This document shows, in pieces, positions 37,720-46,883 of a stretch of DNA of 64,000 bases. The position numbers were made by a program, and so were the translations under genes. Source of the DNA: Synechococcaceae cyanobacterium (lineage in GTDB: Bacteria > Cyanobacteriota > Cyanobacteriia > PCC-6307 > Cyanobiaceae); NCBI GenBank assembly GCA_947378425.1, contig CANCJV010000016.1:1-64000 (forward strand), read 5' to 3'. Each line of letters begins with the position of its first letter. The first letter of the stretch is position 1. Below the pieces are notes generated by a model, which did no database searches, had not been told where the DNA came from, and was given only the letters and a program-made list of their open reading frames with translations.

Positions 37720-39039
37720 TCAGGCGCTCAGCAGGGCCCGCTTGGGACCATGAATGGGATCCTCGACCACGATGGTCTGATCCCGCTGGGCGCCGAGGGA
37801 GACGATGGCGATCGGCACCTCCATCAGCTCCGCCAGAAAGCGCAGATAGGAGCGGGCTGTGGCCGGCAGATCCTCGAGCTTGCGGCAGTCGGCGGTGGAG
37901 CACTGCCAGCCAGGCAGGGTCTCGAAGATGGGGCGGCAACGCGCGAAATCCTCCGAGCTGCTGGGGAAGTGATCGATGCGCTCGCCGTCGAGGTCATAGG
38001 CCACGCAGACCTGGATCTGATCCAGCTCATCGAGCACATCAAGCTTGGTGATCGCCAGACAGTCGAGGCCGTTGACCTGTACCGCATAGCGGCCGATCAC
38101 GCCGTCGAACCAGCCGCAGCGGCGGCGACGGCCCGTGGTGGTGCCGAACTCGCCACCCCGGTCGCAGAGGTGGTCATTGAGGCTTCCCCCCAGCTCGGTG
38201 GGGAAGGGGCCCTCGCCGACCCGGGTGGTGTAGGCCTTGGCGACGCCGATCACCCGGTCGATCAGGGTGGGGCCGACGCCGGCGCCGATGCAGGCCCCGC
38301 CCGAGACCGGATTGGAAGAGGTCACGAACGGGTAGGTGCCGTGGTCGAGGTCGAGCAGGGTGCCCTGAGCCCCTTCGAACAGGATGTTCTTGCGGGCCCG
38401 GGCCGCCTCGTGAATCGTGCGGGTGCAATCGACCACATGGGGAGCCAGGCGCTGGCCATAGCCCGCGTACTCCTCGATCACCGCGTCGGCGTCCAGGGGC
38501 TCCAGGCCATAGACCTTCTGCAGCAGCTCGTTCTTCTCAGCCAGGGGGCCACTGAGCCGATCGCGCAGGCGGGAGGCATCGAGCAGATCGAGCACCCGGA
38601 TGCCGTTGCGCTCCGATTTGTCGGCGTAGGTGGGGCCGATGCCACGGCCGGTGGTGCCGATGCGGCGGGCACCGCGGCGCTGCTCCATCGCCTGATCCAG
38701 AAGGCGGTGGTACGGCATGGTCACGTGGGCCGTGGAGGCCAGCTTCAGGCCCGCCACGTCGATGCCGTAGCCCAGAAGCATGTCCAGCTCACCGAGCATC
38801 ACCTTGGGATCGACCACGGTGCCGGACCCGATCAGACAGATGGTGTCGGCGTAGAGGATGCCGGAGGGAATCAGGTGGAGCTTCAGAACCCGGTCATCCA
38901 CGACGATCGTGTGACCGGCATTGACACCACCCTGGTAGCGGACCACGACATCAGCGGAACGGCTCAGCAGATCTGTGATCTTGCCTTTCCCTTCGTCACC
39001 CCATTGCGCACCGATGACGACGACGTTGGCCAAGGACAC
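37720..39039 (-). CDS. purA: Adenylosuccinate synthase
   Basis: PurA (439 aa) makes adenylosuccinate from IMP and aspartate with GTP, the first step of AMP synthesis. Family signature [14 protein letters not shown] is at the N-terminus, with GNAGHTIV-like region [18 protein letters not shown] and KLDVLDEL. I chose GTG 39039, which yields the typical [13 protein letters not shown] start. The arrangement proS-psb27-purA is typical of picocyanobacteria. Confidence 0.97.
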   Translation of the reverse strand: MSLANVVVIGAQWGDEGKGKITDLLSRSADVVVRYQGGVNAGHTIVVDDRVLKLHLIPSGILYADTICLIGSGTVVDPKVMLGELDMLLGYGIDVAGLKLASTAHVTMPYHRLLDQAMEQRRGARRIGTTGRGIGPTYADKSERNGIRVLDLLDASRLRDRLSGPLAEKNELLQKVYGLEPLDADAVIEEYAGYGQRLAPHVVDCTRTIHEAARARKNILFEGAQGTLLDLDHGTYPFVTSSNPVSGGACIGAGVGPTLIDRVIGVAKAYTTRVGEGPFPTELGGSLNDHLCDRGGEFGTTTGRRRRCGWFDGVIGRYAVQVNGLDCLAITKLDVLDELDQIQVCVAYDLDGERIDHFPSSSEDFARCRPIFETLPGWQCSTADCRKLEDLPATARSYLRFLAELMEVPIAIVSLGAQRDQTIVVEDPIHGPKRALLSA

Positions 39040-39126
39040 AGCGGCCCGGAGCCGCTTCAAAGCACAACGTGAGAGCTTCTCAGATCGCGTGCCGTTTCGT
39101 CAAAAGACTCGACCCGGATCCCGGCT

Positions 39127-39543
39127 TCAGGCGCCCCGAACGGCGCCGCTCTCGGCCATCTTCAGCTCCTTCTCCAGGCGGCTGCGCAGGGCGTCGGGCA
39201 GGGGACGGTTGGCATAGGCGGTGTAGTAGGCCGCCAGGGAGTTAAGAGCCGTCTGCATCGTCGTGAAGGAGCCGAGGCCGTTGACATCCCGGCGGGGACG
39301 GTAGCGGGCGACGTAGTCCTTGATCAGGCTGCTGGCCTGGGTTTCGGCCTCCTGGCGGCTGGGATCGTCCTGGGCGATGCTGATGGTGCTGAGCAGGCTG
39401 TGGGCCACGCTCACGGTGTCATCGACATAGTTGCCGCTGAGGCTACTGGCGCCGCTGCAGGCGGTGAGGCTGAAGCCGAGGGCCAGCGCCAGACAGAGCG
39501 AGAGCAGGGGACGGAGGAGGTTCCGGCGCAGGAAAGCAACCAT
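39127..39543 (-). CDS. psb27: Photosystem II assembly lipoprotein Psb27
   Basis: The 138-residue precursor has a lipoprotein signal (LALALGFSLTACSGAS; lipobox LTAC at about residues 26-29) and a four-helix mature domain (YVDDTVSVAHSLLSTI; ETQASSLIKDYVARYRPRRD; LGSFTTMQTALNSLAAYYTAY). Psb27 binds CP43 in assembling or damaged photosystem II on the lumenal side and keeps the Mn cluster site open. It sits between purA and proS on the same strand, matching the picocyanobacterial order. Confidence 0.95.
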   Translation of the reverse strand: MVAFLRRNLLRPLLSLCLALALGFSLTACSGASSLSGNYVDDTVSVAHSLLSTISIAQDDPSRQEAETQASSLIKDYVARYRPRRDVNGLGSFTTMQTALNSLAAYYTAYANRPLPDALRSRLEKELKMAESGAVRGA

Positions 39544-39628
39544 GGCGGCTGAAAGGAAGTGGCTCGAATCCTAGGGGTGGCTCCTGGGGCCGCTCCAGGA
39601 GCCATCCCCAGGGCCGCACCTCGCGGGC

Positions 39629-41527
39629 TCAGGCCTCGGGTGGCATGCCGGTCCGGCCACGAACGATCTCGGCTTCCAGGGCGGCCCGCACGGCGCTGGC
39701 GTCCAGTTCGAGTTTTTCGCCGCCGGCGCGCCGCACCAGTTCCACCCGGGCTGCGGCCGCCCCGCGGCCCACCACCACACGCCAGGGGATCCCGATCAGG
39801 TCCGCATCCTTGAATTTCACCCCAGCCCGCTCGGAGCGGTCATCGAGCAGCACCTCAAGGCCGGCGGCACTCAGTTCGGCGTACAGGGCTTCGGCCAGCT
39901 CCACCTGCGCCGCTTCCTGCGTGTTGGCGATCACCACGATCACCTCGAAGGGGGCAATCGCCACCGGCCAGCAGATGCCATCGGCGTCATGGTGTTGCTC
40001 CACAGCGGCCTGGGCCAGCCGCGAGACACCGATGCCGTAGCAGCCCATCCAGAGGGCCTCTTCAGCGCCGCTCTCATTGGTGAAGCGGGCCTCGAGGGCT
40101 TCGGAATACTTGCGGCCGAGCTGGAAGATGTGACCCACTTCGATGCCCCGTGCCGCTTGCAGGCACTGGTCGGAATCGTGGAGGCAGCGATCACCGCTCT
40201 GGGCGGCGCGCAGGTCCAGTGGTTCGGGCCGCAGGCCGAGGCCTGCCCAGCTGGCGCCGACGCGGTGGCCGTCCTGGGCATTGGCGCCGCAGACGAAGGC
40301 CGCCAGTTCGGTGGCGGTGGCATCCGTCAGGCGCAGGAAGCGGCGGACCAGCTGGGTTCCGGTCCCTGAGAGCTGGACTCCAGCCCCCCCGGCGCCAGTC
40401 CTGATCGACGGGGCACCGGCGAGCACCTCATCGGCCAGATCCGGGCCGAGATAGCCGAAGGGGATCGGCGTGAGATCAAGGGGCAGCTTGTCGTTGCGCA
40501 CGAGATCGGGCGTGAGCGGATCGATCGACAGCAAGGCGCCATGGGTCTCGGCCAGCTGGGCGGAGACCGCATTGGACAGTTTCACCTCATTGAGCTGTTG
40601 ATCCCCCCGCAGGCTGACCAGCAGGGGCTGGAGCTGGCCATCGGCGAAGCGGGCCAGCAGCAGCAGCACCTTGACCAGCTGGCTGGCATCAAAGCCATGG
40701 GCACTGCACAGGTGCTCGATCGTGCTCTGGCCAGGAGTATGGAGGGACTCGCCCGCGCCGCCGGCCTCCGGACCCCTGAGCAGCGGAACAGCGTCAGGAG
40801 GAAGGGAGACGGCCCGCTCCTGGTTGGCGGCGTAGCGACCGTCGGCGCTGGTGAGAATCAGGTCTTCGCCGGCTTCGGCGGTGACCATGAACTCCTGACT
40901 GGCCGAACCACCGATGGCACCGCTGTCGGCTTCCACCGCCACGGTCCGCAGGCCGCAGCGCTGGAAGATGCGCCGATAGGCAAGATCCATCTCGGCGTAG
41001 GTCTGCCGGAGCGATTCCTCGTCCCCGTGGAAGGAATAGGCATCCTTCATGATGAACTCCCGTCCCCGCATCAGGCCGAACCGCGGACGGATCTCATCGC
41101 GGAATTTGGTCTGAATCTGGTAGAGATTCACCGGCAGCTGGCGGTAGGAGCGCAGCAGGTCGGCCGCCAGGGTGGTGATCACCTCCTCATGGGTGGGCCC
41201 CAGTCCCAGCTCCCGTCCCTGGCGGTCGGTGAGGTGAAACATGATGCCTTCCCCGGCCGTGTATCCCGCCCAGCGACCGCTGCGTTCCCACAGATCAGCG
41301 GGCTGGAGCTGAGGCAGCAGCGTCTCCAGGGCTCCGGTGCCATCCATCTCCTGGCGGACGATCGCCGTGATCTTCTGCAGCACGCGCCAGAGCAGCGGCA
41401 GGTAGGCATAAATGCCGGAGGAGAGGCGGCGGATGTAGCCGGCTCGCAACAGCAACTTGTGGGAGATGATCTCCGCCTCCGCGGGAGTTTCGCGAAGCGT
41501 CACCAGCATCAGGCGGGAGACGCGCAT
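39629..41527 (-). CDS. proS: Prolyl-tRNA synthetase
   Basis: ProS (632 aa) charges tRNA-Pro. It is the bacterial class II type with an inserted editing domain: motif 1 region SSGIYAYLPLL near the N-terminus, RGREFIMKDAYSFH, the INS/YbaK-like insertion in the middle (about 230-390), and GCYGIGVSRLAQAAVEQHHD (motif 3) followed by the anticodon-binding domain. ATG 41527 is preferred to GTG 41563 because it matches the family start MRVSRLMLVTLRETP. A strong hairpin lies 56-96 bases upstream. Confidence 0.97.
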   Translation of the reverse strand: MRVSRLMLVTLRETPAEAEIISHKLLLRAGYIRRLSSGIYAYLPLLWRVLQKITAIVRQEMDGTGALETLLPQLQPADLWERSGRWAGYTAGEGIMFHLTDRQGRELGLGPTHEEVITTLAADLLRSYRQLPVNLYQIQTKFRDEIRPRFGLMRGREFIMKDAYSFHGDEESLRQTYAEMDLAYRRIFQRCGLRTVAVEADSGAIGGSASQEFMVTAEAGEDLILTSADGRYAANQERAVSLPPDAVPLLRGPEAGGAGESLHTPGQSTIEHLCSAHGFDASQLVKVLLLLARFADGQLQPLLVSLRGDQQLNEVKLSNAVSAQLAETHGALLSIDPLTPDLVRNDKLPLDLTPIPFGYLGPDLADEVLAGAPSIRTGAGGAGVQLSGTGTQLVRRFLRLTDATATELAAFVCGANAQDGHRVGASWAGLGLRPEPLDLRAAQSGDRCLHDSDQCLQAARGIEVGHIFQLGRKYSEALEARFTNESGAEEALWMGCYGIGVSRLAQAAVEQHHDADGICWPVAIAPFEVIVVIANTQEAAQVELAEALYAELSAAGLEVLLDDRSERAGVKFKDADLIGIPWRVVVGRGAAAARVELVRRAGGEKLELDASAVRAALEAEIVRGRTGMPPEA

Positions 41528-41582
41528 GGAGGCACCGGCAAACACAGGGGCGGACGTTATCACCGACTCCTTGAGCAGGCCA

Positions 41583-41623
41583 CAGAGGTGTCCTGGGCAA
41601 ACAATGAGGCCCAGGGACCTCTG
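41583..41623. other. Long imperfect hairpin in the proS / DNA-binding-protein intergenic region
   Basis: 41583-41598 pairs with 41609-41623 (one bulge) around a 10-base loop. It is in the 137-base gap between the divergent starts of proS and the gene at 41665, so it may be part of the proS 5' leader or an operator. Confidence 0.55.
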
Positions 41624-41664
41624 CTAACGTCCCGGCCTGATCCAATCCGTCCCACCTCTGTCTC

Positions 41665-42165
41665 ATGCTTCCTCCCGCTGCTGCGACCCACCCCGCCCCG
41701 GTCGGCCAGTCAGAAGCGCAGGACCATGCAGGGACAGCTGAGTTGCTGGCAGGTCTGCTGAGCAGTGACAGCCAGGACAGTGGCGATCCCCTGATCGGCA
41801 TCGACGATGTCCAGAAATCTCTCAACCGCTCGAGGGCTTCGGTCTACCGCTACACCAATACCGATCCCCGCAATCTCAATCCTCCTTTCAACCCCCGCAA
41901 ACTCAACCCCGAATACCGCAGCGACCAGAAAGAGCCCCTGCTGTTCCATCCCAATGAGGTGGCCCGCTTCGCCAGAGATGTGCTGCGCATCAAGGAGGTC
42001 ACCGTTGAGGTGCTCAACTCCCCCTCCACCGCTACCCAAGAACTGCTGAGCTCGATCCTGGAGGAACTGCGGGCGATTCGCCAACGGCTTGATGGCATGG
42101 AGGCCGCTCCCACCAACATCAACATTCACAGGCAACAGCACAGTCATGCCCGCCCGGCCGCCTGA
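41665..42165 (+). CDS. Putative DNA-binding protein (helix-turn-helix-like), cyanobacterial unknown
   Basis: The 166-residue protein has a segment IGIDDVQKSLNRSRASVYRYTN (about residues 44-65) that resembles the helix-turn-helix of AlpA/MerR-like regulators, followed by a basic stretch and VARFARDVLRIKEVTVEVL. No further domain is recognised. It is divergent from proS. Its partner and targets are unknown. Support: normal composition, clear ATG, and the HTH-like pattern; the HTH assignment is inference. Confidence 0.7.
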   Translation: MLPPAAATHPAPVGQSEAQDHAGTAELLAGLLSSDSQDSGDPLIGIDDVQKSLNRSRASVYRYTNTDPRNLNPPFNPRKLNPEYRSDQKEPLLFHPNEVARFARDVLRIKEVTVEVLNSPSTATQELLSSILEELRAIRQRLDGMEAAPTNINIHRQQHSHARPAA

Positions 42166-42252
42166 TTTGTCACCAGACCAGGGCAATCAGCTGGCCTTGG
42201 CTGGTCAGACGGCTCAAATGATGCCATAATCGACATTCTTACTTTATCTGTT

Positions 42253-42816
42253 TTGAGAGGTGAAGCCCATCAGCGGCATCACCAACGCATGGAGCACGCC
42301 CTAACCCATCCTTCCCGCCTCAGTCAAGGCACAGCGGTGAGCCGCCCACCAGTGATCCCGTTCGATCGTCAAGGTGCCCCGGGCAACTCATCTTCAGGCT
42401 GGTCTGCAGTCCTGGCCAACTCCTCTTCCTGCGGCGCTGAAGGGCCAGCCGCCGCAGGCGGAAGCACCGATTCATCCCCCGGTGGCAAGCCTGCTGTTCT
42501 GGCAGCTTCCGCTGCCGACTGGGGCCATGACGCCGAGGCCCATGGCGGCGATGATGAAGCGCACCAGGAAGAAGAGCCCGCTCGAAGTCCTCTGCGCCAT
42601 GGCGCTGCCCGAGACCTGGCCTTCCAGGAGCCTCTCAACCGGGAGCTGTTGGCCGGCGGCAGCGATCCGCTGGGCGATGGCCTGGGATTGCTGGCCGGCA
42701 TTGCCATTGGCCTGCTGACCCTCGTGGTGCCCGTGCTGAGTGTGATCTCGGATCGCACCCCTGGCAGTGGCTTCAGCGTCGACACCAACTCAGGCAGCGG
42801 CCGCCTGCTGCGCTGA
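42253..42816 (+). CDS. Hypothetical protein with one C-terminal membrane helix
   Basis: The frame encodes 187 residues from TTG 42253, or 175 from ATG 42289. The first 125 residues are low-complexity, polar and acidic. Residues about 145-167 (GLGLLAGIAIGLLTLVVPVLSVI) form a membrane helix, followed by a short polar tail. I do not recognise the family. An opposite-strand frame over the same bases has Ser/Ala/Arg-rich composition, so I take the plus strand as coding. Start uncertain. Confidence 0.55.
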   Translation: MRGEAHQRHHQRMEHALTHPSRLSQGTAVSRPPVIPFDRQGAPGNSSSGWSAVLANSSSCGAEGPAAAGGSTDSSPGGKPAVLAASAADWGHDAEAHGGDDEAHQEEEPARSPLRHGAARDLAFQEPLNRELLAGGSDPLGDGLGLLAGIAIGLLTLVVPVLSVISDRTPGSGFSVDTNSGSGRLLR

Positions 42817-42956
42817 GGCGATCGCTCCGTGCCGCAAGCCCCAGGATCCACAAACGTCGCAGAGCGCTGGGATGGCAACCGGCAGCCTGATCGGGTTCCC
42901 AGGGGTTGAGAACCTCCCGAACCGGACCAGGGCCAGGCAATACGGGTAAGGGTGAT

Positions 42957-43646
42957 CTAGGCCCGCCGCTGCAGCAGGAACCCCTCCACATCCAGAGCTT
43001 TGAACACGAGCGCCGGATCACTGAAGCCGGCGGCATTGACCAGGGCGGTGAGCCTGGCGAGACCAATCGGATGGAGGCCCTGGCTGAGGGCATCCAGGGC
43101 CTCGGCTGCGGCGGTGAGCCCACTGGCCCGCTGAAAGCCCAGCCAGGCCTGTTCGACCTGCGCCTGGAGGGGCGATCGCTCCGAGCGCATCAGATCAACG
43201 AGCACCAGCTGACCGCCGGGCCGCAGGCTGCGCGCCAGGGCCGTGAGGAAGGCCAGTTTGGCGCCGTCATCCGGAAGGGACTGCAGCACAAGGACCGAAA
43301 GGGCGCCGTCAAAGGCCCCCTGGGCGTCCAGCTCCTCGACGCTGGACTGGTGCCAGCTGATCGCCCCGGCCGCGGCCGACGAACCATCGAGTTCCGCCTG
43401 CCCCAGCCGCTGCTGAGCCACCGCCAGCATCTCGGCGGCAGGGTCGATGGCCGTCAGCTGCCAGTCGGGCCGCTGGGCACGGGCCTCCAGCAGTTCAGCC
43501 CCGGTGCCGCAGCCAGCCACCAGCACCGCCGAACCCGTGGCGGAAGCCAGGGGCGATGCCGCCAGCAGCGACACGGCAAGCCGCGCCAGGCTGGCGTAGC
43601 CGGGGATCAGTTGCTGGACAACCAGGTCGTAGCTGGAGTGGGTCAA
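42957..43646 (-). CDS. Class I SAM-dependent methyltransferase
   Basis: The product has about 229 residues. LVAGCGTGAELLEARA is the SAM-binding motif I, AIDPAAEMLAVAQQRL is the post-I region, and LRPGGQLVLVDLM is motif III. The substrate is unknown. The frame is open well beyond 43646; TTG 43646 puts a short N-terminus before THSSYDLVVQQLIPGYASLARLAV, which is the sort of start seen in such enzymes. It is divergent from the ferredoxin gene. Confidence 0.85.
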   Translation of the reverse strand: MTHSSYDLVVQQLIPGYASLARLAVSLLAASPLASATGSAVLVAGCGTGAELLEARAQRPDWQLTAIDPAAEMLAVAQQRLGQAELDGSSAAAGAISWHQSSVEELDAQGAFDGALSVLVLQSLPDDGAKLAFLTALARSLRPGGQLVLVDLMRSERSPLQAQVEQAWLGFQRASGLTAAAEALDALSQGLHPIGLARLTALVNAAGFSDPALVFKALDVEGFLLQRRA

Positions 43647-43782
43647 GGATGCGGCGCCACGCAGACCGGATGCTAAGCATTCCGGCCGCCGGGGCCTGCA
43701 GAGCGGTGCACCGGAAGCCGGTGAGAGCAGCGGGGGCCGCAGGTGGCGTAAGTTGGGCGGCGCCCTCTCTCCCGGATCGACC

Positions 43783-44145
43783 GTGCCCACCATTCGCTTC
43801 GAACGTGAAGGACAGCAGGTCGGATGCATTGAGGGCGCGAATCTTCGCAAGGCTGCCCTCGACGCCGGAATCAACCCCTACACGGGCCTCAACAATTTCA
43901 ACAATTGTGGTGGTATCGGCCAGTGCGGCACCTGTGTGGTCGAAGTGCTGGAAGGGGCCCGCAATCTCTCGCCCCGCAGTGATGTGGAAGAGGTGTATCT
44001 GTCGGATCGTCCCGCCAGCTATCGCCTCAGCTGCCGCACCACCGTCAACGGTGACGTCACCGTGCGCACCCGCCCCTCCAACGCCGTTGGCAAGGGTTCC
44101 AACAGTCTGCTGGGGGCCCTCAAGTCCCTGGTCGGCAAGAAGTAG
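43783..44145 (+). CDS. 2Fe-2S ferredoxin, adrenodoxin-like Cys spacing
   Basis: This 120-residue ferredoxin coordinates a [2Fe-2S] cluster through C42, C48, C51 and C84: C-x5-C-x2-C-x32-C (FNNCGGIGQCGTCVVEV, LSCRT). Plant-type photosynthetic ferredoxins have C-x4-C-x2-C; x5 is the adrenodoxin/ISC-Fdx spacing. The C-terminal part (about 95-120: GKGSNSLLGALKSLVGKK) is a basic tail beyond the usual domain. It is probably not the main PetF. Start GTG 43783. A hairpin follows at 44163. Confidence 0.9.
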   Translation: MPTIRFEREGQQVGCIEGANLRKAALDAGINPYTGLNNFNNCGGIGQCGTCVVEVLEGARNLSPRSDVEEVYLSDRPASYRLSCRTTVNGDVTVRTRPSNAVGKGSNSLLGALKSLVGKK

Positions 44146-44162
44146 GACCTCGTCCAGCCCCT

Positions 44163-44197
44163 CCCGGGGCACGGGGCTGTGCCCGGCGCCCCCCGGG
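44163..44197 (+). terminator. Strong G+C-rich hairpin after ferredoxin
   Basis: Outer arms 44163-44169 (CCCGGGG) and 44191-44197 (CCCCGGG) and inner arms 44167-44172 and 44179-44184 give two alternative or nested stems. No T-run follows. Located between the ferredoxin stop and the next start. Confidence 0.5.
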
Positions 44198-44232
44198 TCC
44201 ACCTCACCTGACTCCTGTCGTCACGAACTCCC

Positions 44233-44613
44233 GTGCCCCAGCCCCAGGGCAAGCCACGCCTTTACAGCTATGGCGCCTGCAGCACCTGCCGCAAGGCACT
44301 CACCTGGCTGAAGCAGCAGGGCTTCGACGTTGACGTCATCGACATCACGACCCAGACACCCAGCCACTTGGAGCTGGTATCGGCCCTGGAGCAACTGGGG
44401 CGCTCCAGGCTTTTCAACACCAGTGGCCAGAGCTACCGGGCCCTGGGTGCTGCGGTGGTCAAGTCCCTCAGTGATGGGGAAGCCCTGCAGGCCCTGGCCG
44501 CCGACGGCAGGCTGATCAAACGGCCGTTCCTGGTAACGGCAAGCGGGCGGATCAGCACCGGCTTCAAGCCCCAGGACTGGACGACTCTTCTGGCCCAGGA
44601 CCCTTCACCATGA
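44233..44613 (+). CDS. Spx/ArsC/YffB family thioredoxin-like protein
   Basis: The 126-residue protein has CSTC near residue 16 (YGACSTCRKALTWLKQQG), an ArsC/Spx-type fold, and IKRPFLVTASGRISTGF in the C-terminal part, a typical family block. Members are arsenate reductases, Spx transcription regulators or YffB-like proteins. The CxxC form favours Spx/YffB rather than a true arsenate reductase, but a choice is not possible. GTG 44233. Its last 50 bases overlap the membrane protein gene on the other strand. Confidence 0.85.
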   Translation: MPQPQGKPRLYSYGACSTCRKALTWLKQQGFDVDVIDITTQTPSHLELVSALEQLGRSRLFNTSGQSYRALGAAVVKSLSDGEALQALAADGRLIKRPFLVTASGRISTGFKPQDWTTLLAQDPSP

Positions 44614-46084
44614 GCTGATCGAGTTCGGCGATCAGTCCCTCGATGCCTGAGCGATTGATCTGGCTCACATAGGTGCCCTTGAACTCCTCCAGGAAGGTGC
44701 ACAGGAGTTGCTGGGAGCGCTCCAGGGCAGGGCCACTCTCCAGAGCCGCCGCCAGTTCCTCCCAGAACCGATCAACGAAGCGCTGCAGAAGCTCCAGCTG
44801 CTGATCGTCACGGCGGCCCAGCCGCTCCCCTGTGGTGCGGGTCAGATCGATCAGGCTGTCGACCACCCCGGCCGCCAGCTGACGGCTGAACCCCTTCTCC
44901 ACCTGCATCAGGGGCTGCAGCTGGCGCAGAGGTGGCGGCACCATCGTGTTCTGCAAGCTCTGCTGCAGGGCATGGCCGAGCACCCCCTGCAGTTCCGGGG
45001 CCAGCCTTGGGGCCACCTGCACCAGCAGCAGAGGGGCCCAGATGCGCACCAGTTCCACCAGCTCACGCTCGTCGTGGTTGACGACGGTCTGATGACTCCG
45101 CAACGCCCGAATCCGGTTCGGCCAGCGTTGGGAGCGAATCAGTCCCTGAATGCCATCGATCAGCTGCAGGGCGAGCACCTCGAACAGCTCCACCGCCAGC
45201 AGGGCCACCACGGCCCGGCTGATCACCGCCCGCAGCGGCTCCAGATTGATCAGGCCGCTGGACTGCAGCCGTTGCACCACGGGCGCCAGCCGCAACCAGC
45301 GCCAGAAGGGCAGCAGCAGGGGCAGGTCGATCCAGCGCCGCAGCAGGGCCTGGCCCCAGCTCAGCCCGGGCAGGAGGCGCCGCAGGCGGATCACCCGCAG
45401 CAGGATGTCGAGGGCGAAGACGCTCTGGAACAGCAGCAGGTCGTAGCGCCAGAAATGATCGGTGGGCCGGCCGTTGTCATCGATGGAGCGCCAGTAGTTG
45501 GTGGCCACCAGTGGCAACACCTGCTCCCGCCAGAACCGGCGCTCCTGGGCCCAGGACACCCTGCTCAGGCGGCCTGGATCGAGCAGATCGGCGGCGGCCT
45601 GACGGGCGGAATCGCGGTTGGCCCGCTGCCGCAGTCGGTTCTTGATCTTCTCGAGGGTGCCTGAGGCGCCTGTGGCCTCAAAGGGATTGCCGTCGATCAG
45701 CTGGCCGGTGAGTTGCACCTGGCGATGCAGCAGCTGGGTCAGCGACGCGCCCATGGCCACCCCGACGGGCTGCTGCTGCAGAGCGGCATCGAGCTGCTCA
45801 AAGGCTCGGCGGTAGGCCTCGGTTTCGCGATGGGGCTCGATGCCCTTGATCGGATCCACCCAGGGGGTGATGTCGGGAATGGCGTGCAGCGGCAGCACCA
45901 GAGGCACCGACGGCATCGGATAGAGATTGCGCTGCAACCAGAAGGTGCGCAGCGGCACATAGGTGAGGTCGAAGCCGACCCAGAGAAGATTGATCGTGGC
46001 CCAGACGGCCACAAACCGGTCCCAATTCCGCCCCAGGCGGTTTCCTGGCCTGGGTAGGGCCTGATGCCAGCGAGGGCGTGCCAT
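44564..46084 (-). CDS. Large cyanobacterial membrane-associated protein of unknown function
   Basis: The product has 506 residues. Hydrophobic segments lie near residues 25-43 (FVAVWATINLLWVGFDLTY), about 215-235 (LLLFQSVFALDILL) and about 290-310 (AVISRAVVALLAVELFEVLAL); the C-terminal 200 residues are helical and polar. Many Arg and Leu. I do not recognise the family. Start ATG 46084 (MARPRWHQALP). It is divergent from lepB and overlaps the Spx-like gene at its 3' end. Confidence 0.75.
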   Translation of the reverse strand: MARPRWHQALPRPGNRLGRNWDRFVAVWATINLLWVGFDLTYVPLRTFWLQRNLYPMPSVPLVLPLHAIPDITPWVDPIKGIEPHRETEAYRRAFEQLDAALQQQPVGVAMGASLTQLLHRQVQLTGQLIDGNPFEATGASGTLEKIKNRLRQRANRDSARQAAADLLDPGRLSRVSWAQERRFWREQVLPLVATNYWRSIDDNGRPTDHFWRYDLLLFQSVFALDILLRVIRLRRLLPGLSWGQALLRRWIDLPLLLPFWRWLRLAPVVQRLQSSGLINLEPLRAVISRAVVALLAVELFEVLALQLIDGIQGLIRSQRWPNRIRALRSHQTVVNHDERELVELVRIWAPLLLVQVAPRLAPELQGVLGHALQQSLQNTMVPPPLRQLQPLMQVEKGFSRQLAAGVVDSLIDLTRTTGERLGRRDDQQLELLQRFVDRFWEELAAALESGPALERSQQLLCTFLEEFKGTYVSQINRSGIEGLIAELDQLMVKGPGPEESSSPGA

Positions 46085-46106
46085 CGGGTACGCGACCGGC
46101 GGATGC

Positions 46107-46883
46107 GTGCCTAATCTGCCTGCCGATCACGGTCCCTGCCGCACGAGTGCCTTGAGTCCAACGGAACCCCAGCGCAACGACGAGTCCGCAAGGCCGATCC
46201 AATCCAGCAGCAGCCCGAAGGCGGAAAGCCCCTGGGTGTTCTGGCGCAGTGTGCTGATCACCCTGGGCGTGGCCCTGGGAATCCGTCAGTTCCTGCTGGA
46301 AGCCCGTTACATCCCGTCGGGCTCGATGCTGCCGGGCCTGCAGATCCAGGATCGGCTGCTGGTCGAAAAAGTCACCTATCGCGGCCGGGCGCCGCAGCGC
46401 GGCGAGATCGTGGTGTTCCACGCCCCCCATCACTTCGATCCGGTGCTGATCAGCCAGGGCGGTGGCGCCGGTCCGCTGCAGTGCCTGCTGGTGAATCTGC
46501 CCCTGATCGGAGCCCTTCCCGACGTGCAGCGACCGGCCTGTGATGCCTTCATCAAACGGGTGATCGGCGTGCCGGGCGAGCACGTGGTCGTCGATCCGCT
46601 GGGCCGCGTCAGGATCAACGGCCACGCGATCAACGAGCCCTACGTCAGGAACTATTGCCCGGTCGACAGCCGCGGCATGGGACCCTGCCGCACCCTCGAC
46701 GCCGTCGTGCCTCCCGGCCATGTGCTCGTGCTCGGCGACAACCGAGGCAACAGCTGGGATGGTCGCTTCTGGCCCGGGGGCCATTTTCTGCCCCAGAGCG
46801 AAATCATCGGTCGCGCCTTCTGGCGTTTCTACCCGTTCAATACCTGGGGAAGCCTGCTGCCCACCAGCCCCCGGACCCCCTGA
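46107..46883 (+). CDS. lepB: Signal peptidase I (leader peptidase)
   Basis: LepB is a membrane serine peptidase that removes signal peptides, with its active site on the periplasmic/lumenal side. Here it has 258 residues, or 243 from TTG 46152. One N-terminal membrane helix (VFWRSVLITLGVALGI), the catalytic Ser in IPSGSMLPGLQ, the general-base Lys in FIKRVIGVPGE, and GDNRGNSWDGR complete the S26 set. Start ambiguous: GTG 46107 or TTG 46152. Its 3' end overlaps the dihydroorotase-like gene by 47 bases. Confidence 0.95.
   Translation: MPNLPADHGPCRTSALSPTEPQRNDESARPIQSSSSPKAESPWVFWRSVLITLGVALGIRQFLLEARYIPSGSMLPGLQIQDRLLVEKVTYRGRAPQRGEIVVFHAPHHFDPVLISQGGGAGPLQCLLVNLPLIGALPDVQRPACDAFIKRVIGVPGEHVVVDPLGRVRINGHAINEPYVRNYCPVDSRGMGPCRTLDAVVPPGHVLVLGDNRGNSWDGRFWPGGHFLPQSEIIGRAFWRFYPFNTWGSLLPTSPRTP

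Noticed and set aside
41528-41664. T-box riboswitch for proS
   Set aside because: No T-box sequence or specifier-loop architecture is visible, and T-boxes are not expected in cyanobacteria; only a simple hairpin is present.
42369-42878. Minus-strand gene across the membrane-helix protein region
   Set aside because: Its product is Ser/Ala/Pro/Arg-rich without a membrane helix or domain, so the plus-strand frame is a better candidate.
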